DNA of 64,000 nucleotides from Paramicrobacterium humi (GCF_900105715.1 NZ_FNRY01000001.1:1550001-1614000); one strand, 5' to 3'; counted from the first letter of the stretch, positions 42,705-51,882 are shown. Notes: generated by a model from the letters alone, not told the origin. Numbers and translations are program-made.

Positions 42705-43601
42705 ATGAAGAAGCGTATTCTCGCCGCGGCCGCCCTGGCCACGGCAGCGGTACTCGGCGTCACCGGCTGCTCCGCCGGAGCTTCCGGCGGAAGCGGTAGC
42801 GGCGGCGACGACAAGGGCGAAGTCACGATCGGCGTGTTCAACGGCTGGCCCGAGGGCGAGGCGGCCTCCTACCTGTGGAAGAGCATCCTCGAGGACAAGG
42901 GCTACACCGTCAACCTCGAGTACGCCGACGCGGGCCCCGTGTTCGCCGGCCTTAGCAAGGGCGACTACGACGTGGCGCTCGACGGCTGGCTGCCGCTGAC
43001 GCACAAGGACTACTTCGAGCAGTACGAAGGAAAGATCGTCGACCTCGGCACCTGGAACAAGGACGCCAAGCTGACGATCGCCGTGAACGCGGACGCGCCG
43101 ATCGACTCGCTCGACCAGCTCGCCGACCACGCCGACGAATTCGGCGGCAAGATCATCGGCATCGAGCCGGGCGCCGGTCTCACGAAGGCGACTCAGGACG
43201 CGGTGATTCCCGACTACGGTCTTGAGGACATGGACTTCATCACGTCGTCGACGCCGGCGATGCTCGCCGAGCTGCAGAAGGCGCTCAAGGCCGACGACAA
43301 CATCGTCGTGACTTTGTGGCGTCCCCACTGGGCGTATGACGCGTTCGACATCAAGGACCTCGAGGACCCGAAGGGCGCTCTCGGGGACGCCGAGTCGATT
43401 CACACGGTGACGAGCACGTCATTCGCCGATGACTTCCCCGAGGTCAACGAGTGGCTGTCCAACTTCACGATGGACTCCGACCTGCTCTTCTCGCTCGAGA
43501 ACGTCATGTACAACACGGACGAGGAGATCAAGGACTACACCCCGGTAGTGGAAGACTGGATCGCCGAGAACCAGGACTACGTCGACTCGCTCACCGAGTA
43601 G
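42705..43601 (+). CDS. proX: glycine betaine-binding lipoprotein
   Basis: A 298-residue periplasmic-type binding protein with a lipobox (VTGC, Cys about residue 22) and a Ser/Gly linker. Trp residues in NGWPEGEAASYLW, LDGWLPLTH and LWRPHWAYD would build the aromatic cage for the quaternary ammonium group. ATG at 42705 has GGAAAGGAAAG upstream. Confidence 0.92.
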   Translation: MKKRILAAAALATAAVLGVTGCSAGASGGSGSGGDDKGEVTIGVFNGWPEGEAASYLWKSILEDKGYTVNLEYADAGPVFAGLSKGDYDVALDGWLPLTHKDYFEQYEGKIVDLGTWNKDAKLTIAVNADAPIDSLDQLADHADEFGGKIIGIEPGAGLTKATQDAVIPDYGLEDMDFITSSTPAMLAELQKALKADDNIVVTLWRPHWAYDAFDIKDLEDPKGALGDAESIHTVTSTSFADDFPEVNEWLSNFTMDSDLLFSLENVMYNTDEEIKDYTPVVEDWIAENQDYVDSLTE

Positions 43602-43619
43602 CGATGTGATTCACACGCG

Positions 43620-43650
43620 GCGGGCGCCCACTTCGGTGGGCGCCCGCTTC
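43620..43650 (+). terminator. terminator of the betaine transporter operon
   Basis: A 12-bp perfect GC-rich stem (GCGGGCGCCCAC, 43620-43631) with a TTCG tetraloop and its complement (43636-43647). The 3' end TTCGCTGTCT is only moderately T-rich. Confidence 0.8.
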
Positions 43651-43672
43651 GCTGTCTCCGAACTCAGCGCTT

Positions 43673-43701
43673 TTGACAATCATTATCATTAGCAATAGCG
43701 T
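43673..43701 (+). promoter_or_regulatory. Zur box overlapping the promoter of the zinc importer
   Basis: The 7-1-7 inverted repeat TGACAAT-C-ATTATCA (43674-43688) is a classical Zur/Fur box. The -35 TTGACA (43673-43678) and -10 TAGCGT (43696-43701) are 17 bp apart. The GTG start at 43708 follows by 6 nt, so the transcript is leaderless and zinc-loaded Zur would cover the -35. Confidence 0.85.
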
Positions 43702-43707
43702 GGTTTC

Positions 43708-44658
43708 GTGCCTCAGAGATTCCCCCTCGTCCCGATCGCGCTCGCAGCGGCATCCGCCCTTGCCCTCGCGGGCTGCTCGCCGACCGACGCGGCGGGGCAG
43801 AGCGACGGCGTCGAGATCGTCGCCTCGACGAACGTGTACGGCAGCATCGCGCTCGCGGTCGCAGGAGGCGATGCCGCGATCACGAGCATCATCGACTCGA
43901 GCACGCAGGACCCGCACTCCTACGCCGCGAGCGCGCACGATCGACTGGCCGTGACGAAGGCTGACATCGTCATCGAGAACGGCGGCGGCTACGACCCGTT
44001 CATGGATGCTCTGCTCGAGGGTGCGGGGAACCCCGTCGTGCTGCGTGCGAGCGAGATCTCGGGGCTCATGCCGGATGACGAGCACGACCACGCGGACGAC
44101 GAGGCCAGCGAGGCGGAGCACGACCATGTCGAAGGCTTCAACGAGCACGTCTGGTACAGTCTCGAGGCCATGACGCGCGTCGCGCAGCGCCTGGCCGAAG
44201 AGCTCGGCGCGCTAGAGCCGTCGAAGGCGGACACGTTCGCGGCGAACAGCGAGCGCTTCACGGGAGAGCTCGCGGCTCTGCTCGACACTGTCCACGGCCT
44301 CGGCGACGAGCACGGCGGTGAGCAGGTTCTCATCACGGAGCCGGTGCCTCTCTATCTGCTCGAGGACGCGGGCCTCGTCAACATGACGCCGGCTGCCTTC
44401 AGCGAGGCCGTCGAGGAGGGAAACGACGTGGCCGCGACCGTGGTGAAGAAGATGCTCGACCTCGTCGACTCGGGTGACATCGCGCTGCTCGCCTACAATG
44501 AGCAGACCAGCGGCCCACTCACCGAGCAGGTGAAGAACGCGGCCGAAGCGGCATCCGTTCCGGTGGTGTCCTTCACCGAGACCCTGCGCGACGGCGACGA
44601 CTACGTGAGCTGGATGACGGCGAACATCGACGCCCTGACGAAGGCACTCAACGCGTGA
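43708..44658 (+). CDS. znuA: zinc ABC transporter substrate-binding lipoprotein
   Basis: A 316-residue cluster A-I metal-binding protein with lipobox LAGC. Metal-ligand His positions lie in DPHSYAAS and EHVWYSLEAM. A His/Asp/Glu-rich loop (DEHDHADDEASEAEHDH) near residue 125 is typical of zinc rather than manganese carriers. The Zur box directly upstream supports zinc. Confidence 0.93.
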   Translation: MPQRFPLVPIALAAASALALAGCSPTDAAGQSDGVEIVASTNVYGSIALAVAGGDAAITSIIDSSTQDPHSYAASAHDRLAVTKADIVIENGGGYDPFMDALLEGAGNPVVLRASEISGLMPDDEHDHADDEASEAEHDHVEGFNEHVWYSLEAMTRVAQRLAEELGALEPSKADTFAANSERFTGELAALLDTVHGLGDEHGGEQVLITEPVPLYLLEDAGLVNMTPAAFSEAVEEGNDVAATVVKKMLDLVDSGDIALLAYNEQTSGPLTEQVKNAAEAASVPVVSFTETLRDGDDYVSWMTANIDALTKALNA

Positions 44659-45503
44659 ACACACCCGTGCACAACCATCCGAGCGACCCCGTGCTGTCGG
44701 TGCAGGGCGGGAGCCTCTCCTTCGGCCCACGTCAGCTCTGGTCGGGGCTCGACCTCGACGTGTGCCCGGGGGAGTTCCTCGCCGTGCTCGGGCCCAATGG
44801 CTCGGGCAAGACGACGCTGCTGAAGGCCGTGCTCGGCCAGCAGGAGCTCGACGCCGGCAGCATCCGCGTCAACGGGCACCCCGTGCGCCGCGGCGACCGG
44901 CAGATCGGCTACATTCCGCAGCAGAAGATCATCCCGCCCGGCACCCCCATGCGCGGCCGCGACCTCGTCGCGCTCGGCGTGAACGGGCACCGCTTCGGAC
45001 TGCCGATCATGCGTCGCAGCGACCGTCGACGCGTCGACGCCCTACTGGAGGCCGTCGGTGCGAGCGCCTACGCCGACGACCCCGTTGGCAGCCTCTCCGG
45101 CGGCGAGCAGCAGCGGCTGCGCGTGGGGCAGGCGCTCGCGGGCGATCCGACGCTCCTGCTGTGCGACGAGCCGCTGTTGAGCCTCGACCTGCAGCATCAG
45201 CGGGGCGTGAGCGAGCTCATCGACCGCCGACGCCGCGAGGCGGGTACCGCGGTGCTGTTCGTCACGCACGATGTGAATCCTGTTCTGAACATGGTCGACC
45301 GCATCCTGTACTTCGCGGGCGGCAGATTCCGTGAGGGCACGCCCGAGCAGGTGCTGCGCAGCGACGTGCTGAGCGAGCTGTACGGCACGCCGGTCGAATG
45401 CATCCGCACGGGCGACCGCGTCGTCGTCATGGGCATCCCCGACGCCGAGACCCACGACCACCACGATCACCATGCGGGCCCGCACCCGGAGCCCGTCGCA
45501 TGA
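44655..45503 (+). CDS. znuC: zinc ABC transporter ATPase
   Basis: A 282-residue ATPase: Walker A GPNGSGKTTLLKA, signature LSGGEQQRLRVGQAL, Walker B LLLCDEPLLSLD, and switch His in FVTHDVNPV. The His-rich C-terminal tail (ETHDHHDHHAGPH) may hold metal. The GTGA overlap couples it to the binding-protein gene. Confidence 0.93.
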   Translation: MNTPVHNHPSDPVLSVQGGSLSFGPRQLWSGLDLDVCPGEFLAVLGPNGSGKTTLLKAVLGQQELDAGSIRVNGHPVRRGDRQIGYIPQQKIIPPGTPMRGRDLVALGVNGHRFGLPIMRRSDRRRVDALLEAVGASAYADDPVGSLSGGEQQRLRVGQALAGDPTLLLCDEPLLSLDLQHQRGVSELIDRRRREAGTAVLFVTHDVNPVLNMVDRILYFAGGRFREGTPEQVLRSDVLSELYGTPVECIRTGDRVVVMGIPDAETHDHHDHHAGPHPEPVA

Positions 45504-46399
45504 GCGCCCTCGGCACCCTCGCGGCTCCGCTTTCCGCGGCATCCGACGACGACGGCATCTGGTCGAAGCTGTTCAACTTCACCGACTACGGCGAGCTGCT
45601 CGGGCTCGTGCACAACTCGATAATCGCCGCAGCGATTCTCGGCATCGTCGGCGGCCTCATCGGCGTGTTCGTGATGCAGCGCGACATGGCCTTCGCCGTG
45701 CACGGCATCAGCGAGCTCTCGTTCGCCGGCGCCTCGGCCGCCCTGCTGTTCGGGGTGAACGTCGTCGCCGGCTCCGTCGTCGGCGCGCTCATCTCCGCGG
45801 TCATGATCGGCGTCATGGGCGCGAAAGCCCGAGACCGCAACTCCATCATCGGCGTGCTCATGCCGTTCGGGCTCGGCCTCGGCATACTGTTCCTCGCCCT
45901 CTATCCCGGTCGGAGCGCGAATAAGTTCGGTCTGCTCACGGGACAGATCATCTCCGTCGACGACCCGCAGCTCGGCTGGCTCATCGGCATCAGCGTTGTC
46001 GTGCTCGCCGCCCTGCTGTTCATGTGGCGGCCCTTGAGCTTCGACAGCCTCGACGCCGACGTCGCGGCCGCTCGCGGAGTGCCGAGCCGTCTCATCTCGC
46101 TCGGCTTCATGATCGTGCTCGGCTTGATCGTCGCGGTCTCGGTGCAGATCATCGGGGCGCTGCTCGTGCTCGCCCTGCTCGTCACGCCCGCAGCGGCGGC
46201 GCTCCGCGTCTCGAGCTCACCGCTCATGGTGCCGCTGCTGGCGGTGCTCTTCGGCTTCGTCTCCGCAGTCGGCGGAATTATGCTCGCAATCGGCGGTTCG
46301 CTGCCGATCAGTCCGTACATCACGACGATCTCGTTCGTCATCTACATCGTCTGCCGGCTCATCGGCCTGCGCGCGAAGGCGCGGCCCGCGGTGCGCTGA
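45500..46399 (+). CDS. znuB: zinc ABC transporter permease
   Basis: A 299-residue permease of the ABC-3 family with eight to nine helices (GGLIGVFVMQRDMAFAVHGISE, and the conserved SLDADVAAARGVP loop). ATG at 45500 overlaps the ATPase stop (ATGA). It ends 6 nt before the convergent MFS gene. Confidence 0.93.
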   Translation: MSALGTLAAPLSAASDDDGIWSKLFNFTDYGELLGLVHNSIIAAAILGIVGGLIGVFVMQRDMAFAVHGISELSFAGASAALLFGVNVVAGSVVGALISAVMIGVMGAKARDRNSIIGVLMPFGLGLGILFLALYPGRSANKFGLLTGQIISVDDPQLGWLIGISVVVLAALLFMWRPLSFDSLDADVAAARGVPSRLISLGFMIVLGLIVAVSVQIIGALLVLALLVTPAAAALRVSSSPLMVPLLAVLFGFVSAVGGIMLAIGGSLPISPYITTISFVIYIVCRLIGLRAKARPAVR

Positions 46400-46405
46400 G
46401 CCGCG

Positions 46406-47869
46406 TCAGGGGGTGCGGCGACGGCGCCCCATGTCGGCGACGCCGACCGCGAGCGAGAGGGCGAGAAGCAAGGTGACCGCGAGCATGCCCCGAAGGTACG
46501 CCTGGTGGTACGTCGCGATGCCGGTGTCGCGCCCGCCCGCCGCGAAGATCGTCGCGTAGTACAGGGCGAGACCGATGGCGGTGCCGACGGCCGTGCCGAT
46601 GCGCTGTCCCAGCTGACCCACCGAGCCGGCGAGGCCGCCCTGGCTCACCCGGATCTCGTGCAGGGTGAGCGTCTGGTTCGGCGACACGACGACACCGCCC
46701 CCGGCGCCCGCGATCACGAGAGCGCCGGCCATGAGCCATGGCGTCGCGGCGGGTGTGGCGAACAGCGCCGACATGATCAGGGCCGCGATTCCGGCGAGAA
46801 CGACGACGAGTCCCACGACAACGAGCGGTCGGCCGTAGGTGTCGACCATGGTGCCGCTGCGCCACGACGTGTAGGCGCTCACGAGCGCGAAGCCGATGCT
46901 CACCATGCCCGCGTACACCGGAAGAATACCGAGCCCTTCCTGCAGGTACAGCGTCGTGAGCAGGAACATGCCGGGAATCGCCGAGAAGTACAGCGTCGAC
47001 AGCAGCGTCCCGTTGCGGAAGGACGCCACCCGAAACAGGTCAAGCGGAACGAGAGGATGCTTTCCGGATGCCGCATATCGACGCTCCCACGCGATGAACG
47101 CCGCCGCCGCGAGAACGAACACGACGAGCAGCCACCAGCGCGCCGGGACATCGGCGGGCGTTCCGGTCGTGAACAGGAACGGCCACATGAGGCTGATGAC
47201 CGTCACCGCGAACAGGATCGTGCCGAGCGGGTCGAGCGACAGCTTTCCGGCGAGCCCGCGCGTCGTCGGCAGGAACTTCGCCGCGAGCACGAGCGCGAGG
47301 ATGCCGAGGGGGAGGTTCATCCAGAAGATCCAGCGCCAGCCGCTCTGCTCGCCGCCCAGTGCGATGAGCAGGCCGCCGATCGTGGGACCGAACGCCGTCG
47401 ACACTCCGATCATCGCGCCGAACAGGCCGAACGCCTTGCCACGCTCGCGTCCGTGGAACATCTGCTGGATGAGCCCGATCACCTGCGGCATCTGAATACC
47501 GGCCGCGACGCCCTGCAGCAGCCGAGCGACCAGAAGGACGTCGCTCGTCGGCGCGAGTGCGCACGCGACGCTCATGACGGTGAACAGCGTGAGGCCGATG
47601 ATGAAGAACACTTTCCGGGAGCGGAAATCTCCCAGCCGCCCTGCGGGAACGAGCGCGAGTCCGAACGTGAGGATGTAGCCCGAGACGATGAGCTGCAGCG
47701 ACGTCGACGACGCGTCGAGGGAGTGCTCGATCGCGGGCAGCGCCACGTTCACCTTCGTGAGGTCGAGGATGGTGAGCGCCGCCACGGTCACGCACACGGC
47801 GAACGCGCGCCAGCGCTGCGCGGGAGGGAGCTCGAGGGCCCCCGTCGGAGTGGAATCGGACATCGTCAT
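46406..47869 (-). CDS. MFS transporter, DHA2 family
   Basis: A 487-residue, about 14-helix drug:H+ antiporter-like protein. The opening LTILDLTKVNVALPAIEHSL, motif A PAGRLGDFRSRKVFF, and motif C GVSTAFGPTIGGLL are clear. The tandem Met codons (47869, 47863) make the start uncertain by two residues. It is convergent with znuB and divergent from zur, but nothing shows that it belongs to the zinc regulon. Confidence 0.9.
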   Translation of the reverse strand: MTMSDSTPTGALELPPAQRWRAFAVCVTVAALTILDLTKVNVALPAIEHSLDASSTSLQLIVSGYILTFGLALVPAGRLGDFRSRKVFFIIGLTLFTVMSVACALAPTSDVLLVARLLQGVAAGIQMPQVIGLIQQMFHGRERGKAFGLFGAMIGVSTAFGPTIGGLLIALGGEQSGWRWIFWMNLPLGILALVLAAKFLPTTRGLAGKLSLDPLGTILFAVTVISLMWPFLFTTGTPADVPARWWLLVVFVLAAAAFIAWERRYAASGKHPLVPLDLFRVASFRNGTLLSTLYFSAIPGMFLLTTLYLQEGLGILPVYAGMVSIGFALVSAYTSWRSGTMVDTYGRPLVVVGLVVVLAGIAALIMSALFATPAATPWLMAGALVIAGAGGGVVVSPNQTLTLHEIRVSQGGLAGSVGQLGQRIGTAVGTAIGLALYYATIFAAGGRDTGIATYHQAYLRGMLAVTLLLALSLAVGVADMGRRRRTP

Positions 47870-47963
47870 CAGCCTATGCCGCCGTGCTCGCGCACGCCGC
47901 GCTCCCAGCGACCGTGACGCCGCTTCGGGATAGTCTTGAAACGGAAGACGCGGGAGGGATGTC

Positions 47964-48356
47964 ATGGTCGTCAAGCGCAACACATGGCAGCGCGAAGCGG
48001 TGCGGGAGGCTCTCGATTCGAGCGATGGATTCATCAGCGCGCAAGGCCTCCACCTCCAGCTGCGCGACGCCGGATCGCACATCGGACTGGCCACCGTGTA
48101 TCGCGCTCTCGCCGACCTCGCCACCGAGGGAGAGGCCGACTCGCTGCAGTCCCCCGAGGGGGAGGCCCTGTATCGTGCGTGCGAGAGCACAGGCCATCAC
48201 CATCACCTCATCTGCCGCAACTGCGGGCTCACCGTCGAGATCGAAGCGGGCGAGGTGGAGCGGTGGGCGCGCGCCGTCGCCGCCGAGCACGGCTTCACCG
48301 ACGCGCGGCACGTCGTCGACATCTTCGGCCTGTGCGAGAAGTGCTCCACGGCTTGA
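47964..48356 (+). CDS. zur: Fur-family zinc uptake regulator Zur
   Basis: A 130-residue metalloregulator. The winged helix (QREAVREALDSSDGFISAQGLH..., GLATVYRALADL) is followed by the dimer domain with the structural zinc motif CRNC...CEKC and the His cluster STGHHHHLIC. Its place beside znuABC and the Zur-type box at 43674 support Zur over Fur. GGGAGGG precedes the ATG. Confidence 0.9.
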   Translation: MVVKRNTWQREAVREALDSSDGFISAQGLHLQLRDAGSHIGLATVYRALADLATEGEADSLQSPEGEALYRACESTGHHHHLICRNCGLTVEIEAGEVERWARAVAAEHGFTDARHVVDIFGLCEKCSTA

Positions 48357-48432
48357 CGCTCAGTCTCGGCAACCGGCTGTGGTAGAGTATCTCTTTGGCT
48401 GACCGGAGATCTCGACCGGTTGTGCCGTGTAC

Positions 48433-48461
48433 ACATCCCCCTCCTTCGCGGCGAGGGATGT
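48433..48461 (+). promoter_or_regulatory. hairpin in rpmB leader
   Basis: ACATCCC (48433-48439) pairs with GGGATGT (48455-48461), extended by TC/GA across a 2-nt bulge. It lies in the 166-bp zur-rpmB gap together with a -10-like TAGAGT (48383-48388). No Zur box is recognisable in this gap. A ribosomal-protein leader is possible but unproven. Confidence 0.4.
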
Positions 48462-48522
48462 CGTATGCCGACAAGAGATCTTGGGCAGGGCATCCGTCCT
48501 GCGGTATTGAAGGAGAACCACT

Positions 48523-48759
48523 ATGGCAGCAGTGTGCCAGGTGACCGGAGCCGTCCCCGGCTTCGGACACAACATCTCGCACTCGCACCGACGCACCAAG
48601 CGTCGTTTCGACCCGAACATCCAGAAGAAGACCTACTACGTTCCGTCGCTTCGTCGTAACGTGACGCTCACGCTGAGCACCAAGGGCATCAAGGTCATCG
48701 ACGCACGCGGCATCGAGTCCGTCGTCAAGGACCTTCTCGCACGTGGGGAGAAGATCTAA
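48523..48759 (+). CDS. rpmB: 50S ribosomal protein L28 (C-minus type)
   Basis: A 78-residue L28: [28 protein letters not shown] at the N-terminus and [17 protein letters not shown] at the end. It has only one Cys, so no zinc ribbon. AAGGAGAA precedes the ATG. First gene of rpmB-rpmG-rpsN. Confidence 0.96.
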   Translation: MAAVCQVTGAVPGFGHNISHSHRRTKRRFDPNIQKKTYYVPSLRRNVTLTLSTKGIKVIDARGIESVVKDLLARGEKI

Positions 48760-48926
48760 TGGCTAAGGCTCAGGACGTTCGTCCGATCATCAAGCTTCGT
48801 TCGACGGCGGGCACCGGTTACACCTACGTGACCAAGAAGAACCGCCGCAACAATCCCGACCGTCTCGTGCTCAAGAAGTACGACCCCGTAGTGCGCAAGC
48901 ACGTTGAGTTCCGCGAGGAGCGATAG
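48759..48926 (+). CDS. rpmG: 50S ribosomal protein L33 (cysteine-free)
   Basis: A 55-residue L33 of the zinc-independent type: [19 protein letters not shown], then [20 protein letters not shown]. No Cys. Its ATG shares one base with the rpmB stop (TAATG). Confidence 0.95.
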   Translation: MAKAQDVRPIIKLRSTAGTGYTYVTKKNRRNNPDRLVLKKYDPVVRKHVEFREER

Positions 48927-48930
48927 GCAT

Positions 48931-49236
48931 ATGGCTAAGAAGAGCAAGATCGCGCGCAACGAGCAGCGCAAGGTAATCGTGGCCCGCTACGACGAGAAGC
49001 GTCGCGAGCTGAAGAAGGCACTCGTCGACCCGAACGGCACCGACGAGTCCCGCGAGGCCGCCCGCGTCGGCCTGCAGAAGCTTCCCCGCAACGCTTCGCC
49101 GGTCCGCGTCCGCAACCGCGACGCGATCGACGGACGCCCGCGCGGAATCCTCAACCGCTTCGGCATCTCGCGTGTCCGCTTCCGTGAGATGGCGCACCGT
49201 GGTGAGCTTCCCGGCGTGACCAAGTCGAGCTGGTAG
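48931..49236 (+). CDS. rpsN: 30S ribosomal protein S14 (cysteine-free, long form)
   Basis: A 101-residue S14 of the long, zinc-free type, with [44 protein letters not shown]. It lies 4 nt after rpmG. The ATG at 48931 is used; an upstream in-frame start at 48904 lies in rpmG. Confidence 0.96.
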   Translation: MAKKSKIARNEQRKVIVARYDEKRRELKKALVDPNGTDESREAARVGLQKLPRNASPVRVRNRDAIDGRPRGILNRFGISRVRFREMAHRGELPGVTKSSW

Positions 49237-49251
49237 ACGACAACACCTCTG

Positions 49252-49284
49252 AAGGGGCGTCGGCATTCGTGCCGGCGCCCTTTC
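49252..49284 (+). terminator. terminator after rpsN
   Basis: AAGGGGCG-T-CGGCA pairs with TGCCG-G-CGCCCTTT around a TTCG loop (49266-49269). It closes the rpmB-rpmG-rpsN operon. Confidence 0.85.
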
Positions 49285-49390
49285 GGCATCCCCAGCGGCG
49301 TCACACGCGTCACACAGGTCCAATCCGGCCCCGACACGCCGGATAAATGTGCTCGAAACCCGCATAAATCCGCGAAATCACGCGGAACTC

Positions 49391-49399
49391 TGTTACATT
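49391..49399 (+). promoter_or_regulatory. extended -10 promoter of the HU gene
   Basis: TGT-TACATT is an extended -10 element in an unusually AT-rich stretch, 89 nt before the HU ATG. The -35 is weak, as expected with an extended -10. The 251-bp gap otherwise holds the rpsN terminator and the HU leader. Confidence 0.55.
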
Positions 49400-49487
49400 C
49401 AACGAGTCACAGAGCCTCGGTGGGACTGCTCACAGGGGACAACACGAAGCGTGATCCACGCAGTAATCGTCCGAGGAGGACAACTCA

Positions 49488-49775
49488 ATGGCTGATAAGT
49501 CGCTCAACAAGACCGAGCTCGTCGCGAAGATCGCCTCATCGACCGGCCAGAGCCAGGCCGCCGTCGGCGGTGTGCTCGACGCGCTGTTCGCCGAGCTTGC
49601 TGACGCGGTCAGCAACGGCGTCAAGGTTTCGGTTCCCGGCTGGCTCGCTGTCGAGCGCACCGACCGCGCCGCTCGCACGGGCCGCAACCCGCAGACCGGC
49701 GAGACCATCAACATCCCGGCCGGCCACTCGGTCAAGGTGACCGCTGGATCGAAGCTCAAGGCTGCCGCTAAGTAG
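49488..49775 (+). CDS. HU-family nucleoid DNA-binding protein
   Basis: A 95-residue HU: LNKTELVAKIASSTGQSQAAVGGVLDALFAEL, VPGWLAVERTDRAARTGRNPQTGE with the DNA-bending arm and intercalating Pro in NIPAG. It lacks the long Lys/Ala tail found in Streptomyces or mycobacterial HU variants. GAGGAGGACAACTCA precedes the ATG. Monocistronic. Confidence 0.96.
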   Translation: MADKSLNKTELVAKIASSTGQSQAAVGGVLDALFAELADAVSNGVKVSVPGWLAVERTDRAARTGRNPQTGETINIPAGHSVKVTAGSKLKAAAK

Positions 49776-49788
49776 CCAACAGCTCTCC

Positions 49789-49830
49789 GCTGTGGGGCGC
49801 CGCGCGTTCGCGCGGCGCCCCACAGCGCTT
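49789..49830 (+). terminator. strong terminator after HU gene
   Basis: A perfect 17-bp stem (49789-49805 with 49810-49826) and a 4-nt loop GTTC, followed by GCTTT. Confidence 0.9.
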
Positions 49831-49875
49831 TCCGGCAGGCGGCGACTCCCAGCCGGTCAGGCTTACCCTTGAGGG

Positions 49876-51879
49876 GTGACCCGCTCCCTTCGCATCCTCG
49901 GCCCCGCCGTGCTCGTTCTGGCTGCCTTCGCCGCCGTGCTCGTCGGCCTGGTCATCGGCGGGGGAGCGGAAGCGCCGGCGATCGGCGATCCCGGCGCCGC
50001 CGTGCGCTGGGGCCTGCCGATCGCGAAGCTGCTCGTCAATCTCGGTGCGGCGCTCACTCTCGGCACGCTCACCGTCGCGCTGTTCGTGCTCGACGCCACC
50101 CGGCCCGCCTACGCGCGGGCCCTCGACGTCGCCGCGGCCGGTGCCGCTGTCTACGCGATCGCCTCCGCCGTCACCGGAGTGTTCACATTCCTCAACGTGA
50201 CGGGCGCGTCGTTCTCCTTCGGCAGCGACTTCGGCCAGAAGCTCGGCTTCTTCTTCACCGACGTCGCGCTCGGCCAGGCGTGGCTCATCACGACACTCAT
50301 CGCGGCCGCCGTGACCGTGCTGTGCTTCGCCGTGCGCGGTCAGACCGGCGTGCTCTTCGTCGGCCTTCTCGCGCTCGTCTCCCTCGTGCCCATGGCCGAG
50401 CAGGGACACGCGGCCGGTGCGGCAAGCCACGACGCCGCCGTGAACGGTCTCGGCCTGCACCTCATGTTCGCCGCCGTCTGGATCGGCGGGCTGCTCGCCC
50501 TCATCCTCGTGAAGAAGCAGCTCGACGGCGGCGAGATCATCGACGCGCTGCGCCGCTACTCCACGCTCGCGCTCATCTGCTTCATCGTCGTCGCGCTCTC
50601 CGGCTACGTGAGCGCGCAGCTGCGCATCGGCACGCTTCCGCAGCTGCTCACGCCCTACGGCCTTCTCGTCGTGCTCAAGGTCGCAGCGCTCATCGCTCTC
50701 GGCCTGTTCGGCGCGATCTACCGCCGTTGGATCATCGGTCGGATGCCGCAGACCGCGGCGGGAGCCGCGAAGACCGTGACGGCGGCCGCGGCGAAGCGCA
50801 CGCGCATGTTCTGGTCCCTCGCCGTCGCGGAGCTCGCCTTCATGGGCATCGCCTCCGGCGTCGCTGCGGCGCTCGCGCGCAGCGCGACTCCCGTCCCACA
50901 GGAGGCTCCCGTCACGGGAACCCCCGCGATTCTCCTCACGGGGGACCCGCTTCCCGATCCGCTGACGGCGATGAAGTTCGTCACGGCATGGAACATCGAC
51001 CTGATCTGGCTGCTCGTGTGCGGCTTCGGGCTCTTCTTCTACCTCGCCGGCGTGTGGCGGCTGCACAAGCGCGGCGACCGCTGGTCGCCGCTGCGCACCG
51101 CATCCTGGGTCGCGGGACTGCTCCTGCTGTTCTGGCTCACGTGCGGGGCCTCGAACGTGTACCAGGACTACATGTTCAGCGTGCACATGCTCGAGCACAT
51201 GGGCCTGACCATGGCGGTTCCCGTTCTCCTCGTCCCGGGCGCGCCCATCACTCTCGCGATGCGCGCCATCCGCAAGCGCGACGACGGCTCGCGCGGAGCC
51301 CGCGAGTGGATCCTCATCTTCGTGCACTCGAGCTACGCGCGGTTCCTCAGCAACGGCGTCATCGCCGCCGTTCTGTTCGCCGGCTCCCTGTGGGTCTTCT
51401 ACTACTCCCCGCTGCTGCGCTGGGCGATGGAGGAGCACATCGGTCACGAGTGGATGATCGTGCACTTCCTGCTCACCGGCTACTTGTTCGTCAACGCGCT
51501 CATCGGCATCGACCCGGGCCCCGAGCGCCTCGGCTATCCGATGCGGCTGCTGCTGCTGCTCGCGACCATGGCGACGCACGCTTTCTTCGGGCTCTCGATC
51601 ATGATGAGCACCGGCCTGTTCGCCGCCGACTGGTTCGGCGCCATGGGCCGCACGTGGGGAGCGACGCCCATGGAGGACCAGTTCGTCGGCGGCGGGATCG
51701 CGTGGAGCGTCGGCGAGATCCCGACTCTCGCTCTCGCGATCGTCGTGGCCGTGCAGTGGGCCACGAGCGACACGAAGGACCAGAGGCGCATCGACCGTCG
51801 GGAGGCGCGCTCGGGCGACGCCGAGCTTCGCGCCTACAACGCGCAGCTCGCCCGGCTCGCCGAACGCGACCGCGTGTGA
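49876..51879 (+). CDS. CopD / CtaG fusion protein (copper resistance and cytochrome oxidase assembly)
   Basis: A 667-residue integral membrane protein. The N-terminal ~330 residues form a CopD-like copper import domain (about 8 helices, LHLMFAAVWIGGLLAL). The C-terminal ~300 residues are a CtaG/Caa3-assembly domain (about 7 helices, with VHMLEHMGLTMAVPVLLV and EHIGHEWMIVHFLL, whose His and Met could carry copper). It probably delivers copper to heme-copper oxidase. TACCCT at 49864-49869 lies 6 nt before the GTG. Confidence 0.9.
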   Translation: MTRSLRILGPAVLVLAAFAAVLVGLVIGGGAEAPAIGDPGAAVRWGLPIAKLLVNLGAALTLGTLTVALFVLDATRPAYARALDVAAAGAAVYAIASAVTGVFTFLNVTGASFSFGSDFGQKLGFFFTDVALGQAWLITTLIAAAVTVLCFAVRGQTGVLFVGLLALVSLVPMAEQGHAAGAASHDAAVNGLGLHLMFAAVWIGGLLALILVKKQLDGGEIIDALRRYSTLALICFIVVALSGYVSAQLRIGTLPQLLTPYGLLVVLKVAALIALGLFGAIYRRWIIGRMPQTAAGAAKTVTAAAAKRTRMFWSLAVAELAFMGIASGVAAALARSATPVPQEAPVTGTPAILLTGDPLPDPLTAMKFVTAWNIDLIWLLVCGFGLFFYLAGVWRLHKRGDRWSPLRTASWVAGLLLLFWLTCGASNVYQDYMFSVHMLEHMGLTMAVPVLLVPGAPITLAMRAIRKRDDGSRGAREWILIFVHSSYARFLSNGVIAAVLFAGSLWVFYYSPLLRWAMEEHIGHEWMIVHFLLTGYLFVNALIGIDPGPERLGYPMRLLLLLATMATHAFFGLSIMMSTGLFAADWFGAMGRTWGATPMEDQFVGGGIAWSVGEIPTLALAIVVAVQWATSDTKDQRRIDRREARSGDAELRAYNAQLARLAERDRV

Positions 51880-51882
51880 GGG

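Noticed and set aside
48357-48522. A Zur box before rpmB
   Set aside because: I looked for a TGAnAATnATTnTCA-like 7-1-7 repeat on both strands and found none; only a hairpin and a -10-like element are present.
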